Source: a bacterium (GTDB lineage Bacteria > SAR324 > XYD2-FULL-50-16). Taken from it: a DNA stretch of 64,000 nucleotides. The stretch covers positions 62,001 through 126,000 of the forward strand of contig JAHJTV010000018.1 in the NCBI GenBank assembly GCA_018829445.1. Direction: 5' to 3'. A program made the position numbers and the translations under genes. Shown in pieces: positions 53,391 through 61,383 of the stretch (within the stretch, counting starts at the first letter, position 1; each line of letters begins with the position of its first letter). The notes beneath the pieces were generated by a model. That model saw only the letters and a program-made list of their open reading frames with translations, was not told where the DNA came from and searched no databases.

Positions 53391-54443
53391 CTACAAAAGG
53401 ATCATTTTTTTCATTCCCTCTTTTTTGAGGCTCAATTCTATTGACTCCAAAACTCCGTCAAGGCTGTCAAAACGATGTGTGATCAGTCGTTTTGCATCAA
53501 TGCGCCCAGCCGTGATTAATTTCAGTGCTTTTTGGTAGTCATCCGGCGAAAAGGATGAAGTGCCGGTAAGGGTTAGTTCCTGATAGTGAAGCATTTCCGA
53601 GGGGATTTCCACTGTTGATCCACTGGGCATGCCACCAAAAAAATTAACACTGCCGCCCCCCCTGGCCAATTCCAAGGCCAGTTGATAAGTTTCAGCTGTA
53701 CCGACTGCTTCTATAACCACATCAGCACCCATGAAGCCGGTCTTGAGTCGCAGAACCTGATTTGCGTTGTCCTTGGCTGCATTAATGACTTCATCGGCTC
53801 CAAACTCCAAAGCCTGCTCCAGACGTTGATCATCAATGTCTATCATGAATACTCTGGCGGCACCGTCCGCTTTTGCCAGTTCCATTAGAATAAACCCCAT
53901 GGGACCAGCACCGATGATAGCCACATCCGATCCCAGAGGAATTCCGGTTTTACGAATTGCGTGCAAACAGCAGGCTATGGGTTCTGCAAGAGCACCTTCC
54001 TCGTAACTGACAGTTTCGGGAAGGACGATCGTTCGCAACGACGCACCTTCGCCTGGAACCTTGAAGTATTCTGCAAATCCTCCCGGCTGAACAAAACTGT
54101 TGGGGGCTTTGTAACAAAACCGGTGACTGCCCAGCTTGCAAGGAGGACATTGACCGCAAGGGTTAAAGGGAGCAACCGCAACCCTCTGTCCCACCGAAAC
54201 ACAGTCCACTTTGTCGCCTACAGCAACCACCTCACCTGCCATTTCGTGACCCGGTACCCACGGCAGTCCGTTGAGTGCAATATAAAAGTGTTTACCATAC
54301 ATGCAGGCTTTGACGTCCGTATAGCAAAGGGAGCATGCATGCATTTTTACTAAAAAATCATTTTCAGAGATTTCCGGAACAGGCATATCAACCACTTTGA
54401 TGCCCTTTGGGATCTCTACCAGTGTTGCTGCTTTCATTTTCAT
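53391..54443 (-). CDS. Zinc-dependent medium-chain alcohol (polyol) dehydrogenase
   Basis: 350 residues from ATG 54443, which has GAGAGGAAAT upstream; an extension to 54503 adds 20 residues without conservation. HACSLCYTDVKACMYG carries the catalytic-zinc Cys, GHEMAGEVVAVGDKV is the zinc alcohol dehydrogenase signature, and CGQCPPCKLGSHRFC holds the four structural-zinc cysteines. VAIIGAGPMGFILMELAKADGAARVFMIDID is the NAD-binding Rossmann motif ending in Asp, implying NAD rather than NADP. Resembles sorbitol/threonine-dehydrogenase-type enzymes. First gene of the leftward set with kinase, GlpD-like enzyme and aldolase. Confidence 0.9.
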   Translation of the reverse strand: MKMKAATLVEIPKGIKVVDMPVPEISENDFLVKMHACSLCYTDVKACMYGKHFYIALNGLPWVPGHEMAGEVVAVGDKVDCVSVGQRVAVAPFNPCGQCPPCKLGSHRFCYKAPNSFVQPGGFAEYFKVPGEGASLRTIVLPETVSYEEGALAEPIACCLHAIRKTGIPLGSDVAIIGAGPMGFILMELAKADGAARVFMIDIDDQRLEQALEFGADEVINAAKDNANQVLRLKTGFMGADVVIEAVGTAETYQLALELARGGGSVNFFGGMPSGSTVEIPSEMLHYQELTLTGTSSFSPDDYQKALKLITAGRIDAKRLITHRFDSLDGVLESIELSLKKEGMKKMILL

Positions 54444-54712
54444 TATTTCCTCTCTGCAACATTCATTAACAATGTAAATATATGTTGCAAAGAGCCCTCC
54501 CAATTGTCAACACCAAAAATTGAATAATGTCATTTTCTATTAACCGTCCCTCCTCAAAATCGTCTCATCCCATGGTTACAATCGATCATTCGGTATTGCT
54601 TCGGGTTGATTATCTATTATCCCTGTTTTCCGATGCCTGCTGTTAACTCGCACTGTAGATAAGATCCATAAGATTTCGTCATACGATTACACGGAAAAGA
54701 TGGTTTTCAGTT

Positions 54713-54741
54713 TTGACAGTCCATTGCCCCTGTGTTAGAGT
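54713..54741 (+). promoter_or_regulatory. Putative sigma-70 promoter of the membrane-protein gene
   Basis: TTGACA (54713-54718), exactly 17 bases, then TAGAGT (54736-54741), 58 bases before ATG 54799. The -35 box is consensus and the -10 has two mismatches. The remainder of the 355-base gap back to the dehydrogenase gene shows no gene. Confidence 0.5.
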
Positions 54742-54798
54742 CAGCAGCGAATTCAGTAAGAGGAGAGGGAAATTTCAATTTTTAAAAAAGGAGAATTT

Positions 54799-55452
54799 AT
54801 GACACCAGCTTCACAGCAGGCTCTTGAGGGCTTGAGGGATCTGTCCACGATTAAGTGGTATGTGATCCCGCTTCTAGCCATCGTCTTTTATATTTACACT
54901 TTAGAAATAAAAAAAGCGAGACAGTCGAAAAACTGGGACGCTATATTTGCGGGACTGACGATTTTCGGAATGGATTTTCTCAATGAAACCTGGAACGGAC
55001 TGGTTTTCTATTTCACCCAGCACTCGGCCTTCTGGACAACGCCCGGTGATACAGCTTTAAGGACGATGGTGGGATGGAATATCGAGATTATGTTCATGTT
55101 TGCCATTATCGGTATTATCTATTATAACTCCCTGCTTGATAAAAAGGAGGATAAAATACTGGGCATTCCCAACAGGTGGGCAATAGGAATCGGTTATGCG
55201 GCTTTTTGTGTTTTTGTTGAATGTCTGCTCAATGCTGGGGGACACCTTGTCTGGGAATATCCGTGGTGGTATCGTTCTTTTGGCGGAGTCTGGTTGATAT
55301 TCTTCTTCGGCTATTTTCATTTCTTTGTGGCAGCCCTTCTGGTCATCGGCCTGAAAACAACCAAGAGCAAAATAATAGCCGTCAGCACAATCTGGGCTAT
55401 CCCCACTATTGTTAACATTATCTGTGCCGGACTGCTGGGTTATACCTATTAA
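54799..55452 (+). CDS. Six-helix membrane protein of unknown function
   Basis: 217 residues; AAGGAG is 6 bases before the ATG. Hydrophobic segments lie at about 18-35, 48-72, 91-109, 127-147, 157-185 and 190-215. It is rich in Trp, Phe and Tyr. Conserved-looking polar residues inside the membrane include FGMDFLNETWNG (Asp, Asn, Glu), ECLLNAGGHLVWEYPWWY and GYFHFFVAA, a pattern of buried acids and histidines compatible with cofactor or ion binding. I do not recognise the family. Single gene with its own promoter and terminator. Confidence 0.75.
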   Translation: MTPASQQALEGLRDLSTIKWYVIPLLAIVFYIYTLEIKKARQSKNWDAIFAGLTIFGMDFLNETWNGLVFYFTQHSAFWTTPGDTALRTMVGWNIEIMFMFAIIGIIYYNSLLDKKEDKILGIPNRWAIGIGYAAFCVFVECLLNAGGHLVWEYPWWYRSFGGVWLIFFFGYFHFFVAALLVIGLKTTKSKIIAVSTIWAIPTIVNIICAGLLGYTY

Positions 55453-55475
55453 GAAAGAACCGTTGGCCGGATTTG

Positions 55476-55501
55476 CGGCAGCGTAGTCTGCCGTTTCTTT
55501 T
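55476..55501 (+). terminator. Intrinsic terminator of the membrane-protein gene
   Basis: CGGCAG (55476-55481), loop CGTAGT, CTGCCG (55488-55493), then TTTCTTTTT. It lies 23 bases past the stop codon and just before the end of the convergent AraC-type gene. Confidence 0.75.
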
Positions 55502-55505
55502 TGGG

Positions 55506-56495
55506 CTAATTCCCAATTGCATATTTCTTGAATCTGCTCTTGTACTCCTTGGGTGTCAGACTGGTTGATTTTTTGAAGATTTTTCTAAAAAAACTGGCAT
55601 CCTCATACCCCACCTGGTATGCAATCTCGTCAAAACTGAGTGTTTCCGATTCCAGGTAACGTTTTGCTGCCTCGATTCTCACCCGCTGAACATAGACCAA
55701 GGGCGTGTCACCAGTGGCAGTCTTAAATCTGCGTTCGAAAGTTCGTCTGCTCACATGGTGAAGCGATGCGATCTCCTCCAGGTTGATCTGCTGCCGGTGG
55801 TGCTGCTCCAGGTACTTCTGGGATAAAAGAACCATCTCATCATTATGGGATTTCTGAAAATTTAAAACCGAAGTATAGGGTGCCTGAGAGAACCTTCCCA
55901 GATCAATGACCATTGACTTGGCACACTGAACCGCTATCTCGTGACCGCAGTATTTTTCCACCAGGTAAAGAGAAAGATCCAGACATCCGTTGGATGCCCC
56001 CGAGCAGAACAGATCTCCCTCATCGGTTATCATCTGATCCGGTTTAAGTTTGATTTGTGGATAACGACTTTTAAACTCTTCCACATAGCCCCAATGGGTA
56101 GTGGCTGTTTTTCCATTCAGCAATCCTGTTTCTGCCAGCACGAAGGTTCCGGTACAGACACTGGCAATTGAGGCGCCTTTTTCATAATGACCCTTAATCC
56201 AGGGAAATATCTCACTCTGGTATTTCAAGGTCTTATCAATATCCAGAATCGAAGTGATCAGAATCAGATCTGTCTCTTTGACATCGTTTATGGAGCAATG
56301 AGGTTCAATCAGCAGGCGGTTTAAGCAACGGACCGGTTTGCCGTCGTCACTTACTACTTCAACATTAAAAAAAGGGGTGAGTTTTTCCCCTCGTGAATAG
56401 TTCCATAATATACCTGCCAGGTGAAATACATCCATGGGTCCTGTAACAGTTGATGCACCGGTATTGGTTAGTGCCAAAATAGTCACTGTTTTCAT
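55506..56495 (-). CDS. AraC-type regulator with DJ-1/PfpI (GATase1-like) domain, GlxA/FtrA-like
   Basis: 329 residues; start preceded by AAGGGGGA. Residues 1-190 form the class-I amidotransferase-like domain (VTILALTNTGASTVTGPMDVFHLAG, and the nucleophile elbow ASVCTGTFVLAETGLLNGKTATTHW). Residues 225-325 are the AraC double HTH: NLEEIASLHHVSRRTFERRFKTATGDTPLVYVQRVRIEAAKRYL and FDEIAYQVGYEDASFFRKIFKKSTSLTPKEYKSRF. Members of this group sense small metabolites such as carnitine, glycine betaine or arginine. Transcribed away from the TIGR04076 gene, so that gene may be a target. Confidence 0.92.
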   Translation of the reverse strand: MKTVTILALTNTGASTVTGPMDVFHLAGILWNYSRGEKLTPFFNVEVVSDDGKPVRCLNRLLIEPHCSINDVKETDLILITSILDIDKTLKYQSEIFPWIKGHYEKGASIASVCTGTFVLAETGLLNGKTATTHWGYVEEFKSRYPQIKLKPDQMITDEGDLFCSGASNGCLDLSLYLVEKYCGHEIAVQCAKSMVIDLGRFSQAPYTSVLNFQKSHNDEMVLLSQKYLEQHHRQQINLEEIASLHHVSRRTFERRFKTATGDTPLVYVQRVRIEAAKRYLESETLSFDEIAYQVGYEDASFFRKIFKKSTSLTPKEYKSRFKKYAIGN

Positions 56496-56927
56496 TACTC
56501 ATTCCCCCTTTTTTGTCGTTATAGGTCACTTTTATGTCTTTATAGCCATATATATTCAGAAAGAACAAGAAAAATACTGTTGGCAGTAACTTGTCCAATG
56601 ATATTTCCCCCGTATCTTATGTTTTCATAAACAATTGCCGATTCAATTAAAATTGACGATATAAGCCTTTAAAATGTCGTATACGCTGCTATTATCATTT
56701 TTTTAACGGAAATATACTTGGAATCGAATTGTTTCTCCGTAACTATTCAATACATGGAATAACAATAGCACGTCATCACCACGAAGGTGGGGATCTCAGC
56801 GACTAAACACTTTATTCTATATTTGCAAAAGATTCCCGCCTGCGCGGGAATGACAATTAGCACCAGGATTTATACTGAATAGTTACGTTTCTCCATTAAC
56901 ACAAAACCAATAGTCAGGGAGGTTGGC
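56496..56927. other. Divergent intergenic region with a palindromic repeat
   Basis: 432 bases between the AraC-type gene and the TIGR04076 gene. About 56770-56860 is a repeat-like stretch that ends in the palindrome listed next and begins with a diverged counterpart (CACGAAGGTGGGGATCTC). The rest is AT-rich and probably holds both promoters. Confidence 0.5.
56832..56851. repeat. REP-like palindrome
   Basis: Perfect inverted repeat ATTCCCGC / GCGGGAAT with loop CTGC, followed by GACA, the same layout as at 3968-3989. Together with the degenerate partner about 50 bases earlier it forms a typical short intergenic palindromic unit. Confidence 0.65.
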
Positions 56928-57359
56928 ATGCAAGTAAACGAAGATACATTAAAATTTTTCCAAAACCACCTTGGATATTCCGATGAGGAGATGTCGACAT
57001 TTAAAGATAACCCCAAAAACCTTCATGTTTTATCCAAAGCATCGGAATTAAGTAATAAAACTATTATTATGGAAGTCGTGGAGTCACACGGATGTAACAG
57101 CCAGCACAAGGTGGGGGACAGGTTTATTTTTGATGGTGCCGGTAATCTGGTGACAAAACTCAATCCCAGTCGAATATGTATTTATGCACTTCATGCCATG
57201 TCAGCTTTGATTTACGGAGCGCAGGAATTGTTTTATGCAGATGTGGATCCAAATCAGGCTTGTTTCAAGAGAGTGGGTTGTCATGATGTGGGAGTAAAAT
57301 GCGGGGGTTGGGGGCATATTGCCATGGAGATCAAGATGGAAGATCGAAAAAAGAGCTAG
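56928..57359 (+). CDS. TIGR04076 family protein
   Basis: 143 residues; AGGGAGG lies 5 bases upstream of the ATG. The C-terminal 95 residues match the small TIGR04076 family: IIMEVVESHGCNSQHKVGDRFIF (the C..GHkvGD motif, with Gln for Gly here), ICIYALHAMSALIYGAQELFYADVDP and a GCHDVGVKCGGWGHIAMEIKM ending. The first 45 residues are an extra N-terminal extension (FFQNHLGYSDEEMSTFKDNPKN) resembling the nitrile hydratase/L-pyrrolysine-type start seen in some family members. Cysteine-rich, cytoplasmic, function unknown; frequent in anaerobes. Confidence 0.78.
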   Translation: MQVNEDTLKFFQNHLGYSDEEMSTFKDNPKNLHVLSKASELSNKTIIMEVVESHGCNSQHKVGDRFIFDGAGNLVTKLNPSRICIYALHAMSALIYGAQELFYADVDPNQACFKRVGCHDVGVKCGGWGHIAMEIKMEDRKKS

Positions 57360-57362
57360 TCC

Positions 57363-57459
57363 GGATCATATGATCCAGTCTTTTGGGTCATTGCCATTCA
57401 AGCAAAATCAAACTAGTTTAATGTGAATGACCGGGTGAACCGGAACAGGTTCTCCCGGT
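57363..57459 (+). promoter_or_regulatory. Two palindromic elements before the MFS gene
   Basis: GGATCATATGATCC (57363-57376) is a perfect 14-bp palindrome 4 bases after the TIGR04076 stop. At 57430-57459, ACCGGG + GAACC pairs with GGTTC + CCCGGT around a single T/T mismatch and a 6-base loop, giving 11 pairs, 32 bases before the MFS start. The first could bind a regulator; the second could be a terminator or a leader hairpin. Neither has a U-tract. Confidence 0.4.
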
Positions 57460-57490
57460 ATAATCCACATTTCATTATGAATGGCTTTTG

Positions 57491-58681
57491 ATGAAGACGT
57501 CCCAACTAGCATTAAGAATCCTGATTATAACTTTCAGCCGTTTATTGCTCAATACCGCCAAACGTTTTATCTATACTTTTGCACCAGCCTTAAGCCGATT
57601 TCTGGGCGTTCCTATTACATCGATAACATCATTGATAGCCATAGGTCAGGGAACTTCGGTTTTAGGGGTTTTCCTGGCACCCCTGGGGGATCGGTTCGGT
57701 TACAAACTGTTAATGTTGGCAGGATTGATCAGCCTGACAGTTGGAATGTTTGCCGCGGGGATTTTACCCTTGTACCTCACCCTGGTGTTTACTGTAATGG
57801 TGGCAGGATTGGGGAAGGTTCTATTTGATCCGGCAATCCAGGCTTATGTGGGATTAAAAGTCCCCTATCATCGACGTGGATTGGTGATCGGCATCCTGGA
57901 ACTGGCCTGGGCAGGGAGCTCGGTTATTGGAATTCCCTTAGCAGGCGTCTTAATAGAAAAGGCGGGTTGGCAGACGACCTTTATCCTGTTTGGCATACTG
58001 TCTTTAATCTGTTTTTTTCTGGTTTTGTTCCTGGTTCCCAGGGATAGGGGAATACAATCGTCTCCAGACTCGTCAACCAGAACACTTGTCTTATTAAAAC
58101 AACTACTGACTAACAGATCGGCAGTAGGAGCCCTGCTCTTTTTCTTCTTCCTGGGGATTGCCAATGATAATATTTTTGTGATTTATGCATCCTGGCTGGA
58201 AGGTTCCTTTTCTTTGAGCCTGGTAGCGTTAGGCGTCGGGACCAGCGTGATTGGAGCTGCCGAGATTTTTGGTGAACTGTTTACAGCTTTTTTTTCCGAT
58301 CGAATCGGATTAAAACGAGCTGTTTTCATCGGAACGATCTGTTCCATTCTCAGTTTTGTCGCGCTTCCTTTCATGAATAGCAGTTTGCCAATGGCATTGG
58401 CTGCCCTGTTCCTTATCTTTATATCATTTGAATTTACGATTGTCAGTTCGTTTGGACTCTGCACGGAATTAACCCCGGATTCCAGGGCTACCTTGATGTC
58501 TGGAATATTTGCCACAGCTGGCATCGGGAGAGTAATTGGAGCGACCATTGGTGGTCCTGTCTGGCTAAAAGGGGGATTGGTGGCCATTGGTTCCGTGTCA
58601 GCCGGTTGCACTCTACTGGCACTACTGGCCTTATATTGGGGACTGCGGGACTGGAAAAATGAAAAAGCAATTAGCGATTAG
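57491..58681 (+). CDS. MFS transporter
   Basis: 396 residues from ATG 57491 (a TTG three bases earlier is in frame). Twelve hydrophobic helices. APLGDRFGYKLLMLAGLISL is the conserved loop 2-3 motif (G-D-R-x-G-x-K). FDPAIQAYVGLKVPYHRRGLVIGILELAWAGSSVIGIPLAGVLIEKAGW is the long TM4-TM5 pattern (antiporter-like), and FTAFFSDRIGLKRAVFIGTI repeats the motif in the second half. Inner membrane; substrate unknown. Its last codons and stop lie in a heptamer repeat (ATTAGCG three times, 58670-58692), which suggests slippage has shaped the C-terminus. Confidence 0.88.
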   Translation: MKTSQLALRILIITFSRLLLNTAKRFIYTFAPALSRFLGVPITSITSLIAIGQGTSVLGVFLAPLGDRFGYKLLMLAGLISLTVGMFAAGILPLYLTLVFTVMVAGLGKVLFDPAIQAYVGLKVPYHRRGLVIGILELAWAGSSVIGIPLAGVLIEKAGWQTTFILFGILSLICFFLVLFLVPRDRGIQSSPDSSTRTLVLLKQLLTNRSAVGALLFFFFLGIANDNIFVIYASWLEGSFSLSLVALGVGTSVIGAAEIFGELFTAFFSDRIGLKRAVFIGTICSILSFVALPFMNSSLPMALAALFLIFISFEFTIVSSFGLCTELTPDSRATLMSGIFATAGIGRVIGATIGGPVWLKGGLVAIGSVSAGCTLLALLALYWGLRDWKNEKAISD

Positions 58682-58715
58682 CGATTAGCGATTATAGACA
58701 AATATTAGCCTGTGT

Positions 58716-59861
58716 CTAAGCTGTCAAAAGATGTTTTCCTTTTCCCTTGATCTGTTTTACTCCTGCTATCTTGGCCAGGATTCTGTTTGGCCTGGCATAA
58801 CGATCGACATTTTTCGTAAAAAGATAGCCACCGTATTTCGAGCGGATTCTTGTAATACGTTTAGCCGGATTCTGCTCCAACGGATTTACTATTTCCGCGA
58901 TAACATCGCCTTTTTTGACAGTTTCCCCGATTTCCCTTCTGTAGATGACAACACCCGGTATCTCTGATTTCAAATGTTCAACCGCGGTTAAAGGCGTTGC
59001 CTCCCGAATCAGCTTTGGAAGTTTGGGTGCTACCCCGGCAATATACCCCCTCCGTTTTAAAAACAGGAAGATATTCCTGGCGTCATTTAGCCCGTTTTCG
59101 TGGGATACATCATTAATTCCCCTGAGTTCAACGGTGGCTGATAGACAAGCTGACGGAATGGAATAATCCGGGAATTTTGCAGCCAATTCCCACCATATTT
59201 TGCTACAGGCCTCATCGAAAGGCTCCCCGCCGGAGTTTTCAGCCAACAGAGTGACCGGAACTCCCAGTTGTGCTGTCAGATCAGAAGCATCCGGCCATAA
59301 GGGGGTCCCCATATATATATGAAGACAGGCCTCGTAATCGCAATGCAGGTCCAGCACAATATCCGCATCTACCGCCAGGGACATCAGCTTGAGTTTTAGA
59401 AACTGACCTTCATCTTCGGGGTTCATAGCATTTAAGCAAGACAACTGGGCTTCTCGAATTAGTTGAATGTTTTTTTCAGCATTTTTCTGCAGTTTTTTAC
59501 CGATTTTTTTTGCCACTTCCTCCGTTAATTCAGGGTAACTGCGATTGAAGTTAACGCCAGTGGAAAATTCAAATCGTCCCTGAAGCTGGTCATTCTGCCA
59601 TTGACTGAGACCAATGGGATTGGCTGTGGGAACCAGTACAATCTGTTCCTTAATTTTACCTTCTCTATCCGCCTCATCCAGCAGCTTCAGCAGGTAGTGC
59701 ATCACGACAAAACCGGGGGGTTCATCCGCATGCAACCCGGTTTGAATATAAGCTTTTTTTGTAGATGACAGATTGCCGTAGCGAATGATTTGAAGTTTTC
59801 GGCTTGTTCCCATCGATGTGTGGGGAAGGATAATCTCTTCAACTCTTTTAAATATGCGCAT
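58716..59861 (-). CDS. Succinylglutamate desuccinylase/aspartoacylase (M14-like) family protein
   Basis: 381 residues. AYIQTGLHADEPPGFVVMHYLL holds the zinc ligands His and Glu (G-x-H-x-x-E-x-P variant). VLVPTANPIGL, TGVNFNRSYPEL (N-x-N-R substrate Arg) and IVLDLHCDYEACLHIYMG (third zinc ligand His) follow. ATVELRG contains the catalytic Glu. A C-terminal beta/biotinyl-lipoyl-like segment reads GVVIYRREIGETVKKGDVIAEIVNP. The family deacylates N-acyl amino acids or related amides in the cytosol. It is the last gene of a polar amino acid transporter operon (54 bases after the HisM-like permease), so it may hydrolyse the imported compound. Confidence 0.9.
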   Translation of the reverse strand: MRIFKRVEEIILPHTSMGTSRKLQIIRYGNLSSTKKAYIQTGLHADEPPGFVVMHYLLKLLDEADREGKIKEQIVLVPTANPIGLSQWQNDQLQGRFEFSTGVNFNRSYPELTEEVAKKIGKKLQKNAEKNIQLIREAQLSCLNAMNPEDEGQFLKLKLMSLAVDADIVLDLHCDYEACLHIYMGTPLWPDASDLTAQLGVPVTLLAENSGGEPFDEACSKIWWELAAKFPDYSIPSACLSATVELRGINDVSHENGLNDARNIFLFLKRRGYIAGVAPKLPKLIREATPLTAVEHLKSEIPGVVIYRREIGETVKKGDVIAEIVNPLEQNPAKRITRIRSKYGGYLFTKNVDRYARPNRILAKIAGVKQIKGKGKHLLTA

Positions 59862-59914
59862 GATTAGATTATAAGGGGAATTGTGAGAATCTGGAACTAT
59901 TGATATTCGACCAA

Positions 59915-60601
59915 TTAGGATCTTGCTAAGTGAGCATAAATCCTTTTTTCAACTTTTTTAAACAACCAGACAATACTTAAGGTGATGGACAAATAGAAGA
60001 TACCTGCTGTTAAATAGGCTTCATAGGGCGCATAATATCGTGCATTAACGATCCTGGCAGCCCCTGTGATATCCACCAATGTGATCACACTGGCAAGAGC
60101 ACTTCCATGTAGCATGAAGATAACTTCATTTCCGTAAGCTGGAAAAGCCCTTCTCAATGAGCTGGGGAGAATAATCCTTCGTAACGATAGAAATCTTGAC
60201 ATTCCCACCGATTTTGCTGCTTCAACCTCACCAAATGGTGTCGATTCAATCGCTCCTCGAATGATCTCGATGGTGTATGCGCAGGTGTTTAAAGTGAAAG
60301 CGAATAAGGCACAAAAATAGGCTTCTTCGAAGAAATTCCAGAGAAACGTCTGTTTCAGAAAATCGAACTGACCCAATCCGTAGTAGATGATATACATTTG
60401 TACCAGCAGGGGCGTTCCTCTAAATATATAAACGAAAAAGCGGATGGGTGCAGTAATAAAGAAATTTCTTGATGCACTCAAAACAGCTAAGGGAATGGCA
60501 AAGAGTAATCCTATCAACAATGAAATTCCAGTGAGCTGGATGGTTAGAAATAAGCCATCTATGTAATAGTGCAGGCTTTCAAAGATGATTGAGAAATCCA
60601 T
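59915..60601 (-). CDS. Polar amino acid ABC transporter permease (HisM-like)
   Basis: 228 residues; AAGGAGGG lies 8 bases before the ATG, within the end of the preceding permease gene. Five hydrophobic helices. LFLTIQLTGISLLIGLLFAIPLAVLSAS, FFVYIFRGTPLLVQMYIIYYGL and the EAA loop FGEVEAAKSVGMSRFLSLRRIILPSSLRRAFPAYGNEVIFMLHGSALASVITLVDI are diagnostic for the HisM/ArtM/GlnP family (3-TM core). It pairs with the HisQ-like protein. Confidence 0.93.
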   Translation of the reverse strand: MDFSIIFESLHYYIDGLFLTIQLTGISLLIGLLFAIPLAVLSASRNFFITAPIRFFVYIFRGTPLLVQMYIIYYGLGQFDFLKQTFLWNFFEEAYFCALFAFTLNTCAYTIEIIRGAIESTPFGEVEAAKSVGMSRFLSLRRIILPSSLRRAFPAYGNEVIFMLHGSALASVITLVDITGAARIVNARYYAPYEAYLTAGIFYLSITLSIVWLFKKVEKRIYAHLARS

Positions 60602-60603
60602 GC

Positions 60604-61293
60604 TTATGCCCTCCTTTCACCAAGACTATATCGCCGCTCAGCCCATGACAGGAGATAAGTGGATATCGTTGTAAAGATCAGGTAGTTGAAAGCGACAAAA
60701 ATATAAAAGGTGAAGGGTTTTCGGGTTGAGCCAGCTGCCAGACCAGCCTTTCGAACCATATCATCAAGACCAATCACAGAAACAATAGCAGTAGCTTTGA
60801 TCATCACTAACCAGTTGTTACCAAAGCTGGGAATTGCGTAGCGAATCATTTGGGGGGCAAGAATTCTGAAAAAAACCTGCAAACGGGTCATGCCATAAAC
60901 AGCACCCGCTTCCAGTTGCCCCTTGCTGACGGCCATGATGGCGCCGCGAAACGTTTCAGTCATGTAGGCCCCAAAGATGAACCCAATGGTTGCCACACCG
61001 GCGATATAAGGGTTGATGTCGATATAACCCTCGTAACCTAACGCAAACGCAGCGCTATTCACCATCATCTGGCCACCATAAAAAATAAGAAGCATTAAAA
61101 CCAGATCAGGAATACCGCGGATAATAGAGGTATAAGCAAGGGTAATACTCCTCAATGGTTTTGAATTGGAAAGCCTACCTAATGCCCCCATAATTCCTAA
61201 AAAAACGGCGACTACCAATGAACTCAACGCCAGGTTCAGCGTGATCCAGGCGCCTTCCATGATACTGCCAAAATAACCATAGAGATTAAACAT
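60604..61293 (-). CDS. Polar amino acid ABC transporter permease (HisQ-like)
   Basis: 229 residues from ATG 61293, with AAGG at about 8 bases. A frame to 61344 adds 17 residues lacking conservation. YFGSIMEGAWITLNLALSSLVVAVFLGIMGALGRLS, YTSIIRGIPDLVLMLLIFYGGQMM and the EAA loop VSKGQLEAGAVYGMTRLQVFFRILAPQMIRYAIPSFGNNWLVMIKATAIVSVIGLDDMVRKAGLA identify HisQ. Two bases separate it from hisM. Confidence 0.93.
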   Translation of the reverse strand: MFNLYGYFGSIMEGAWITLNLALSSLVVAVFLGIMGALGRLSNSKPLRSITLAYTSIIRGIPDLVLMLLIFYGGQMMVNSAAFALGYEGYIDINPYIAGVATIGFIFGAYMTETFRGAIMAVSKGQLEAGAVYGMTRLQVFFRILAPQMIRYAIPSFGNNWLVMIKATAIVSVIGLDDMVRKAGLAAGSTRKPFTFYIFVAFNYLIFTTISTYLLSWAERRYSLGERRA

Positions 61294-61383
61294 ATCCTGC
61301 CTTAAGACTGAGAGCCGAGACTGCATCCCGGCCCATGGTAACACATTTTGGAATTAATCGCTTATGTAAAAATGCAATCAGAA

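Noticed and set aside
53961..54353. 130-codon frame antisense to the alcohol dehydrogenase
   Set aside because: Opposite strand of a strongly conserved gene; chance frame.
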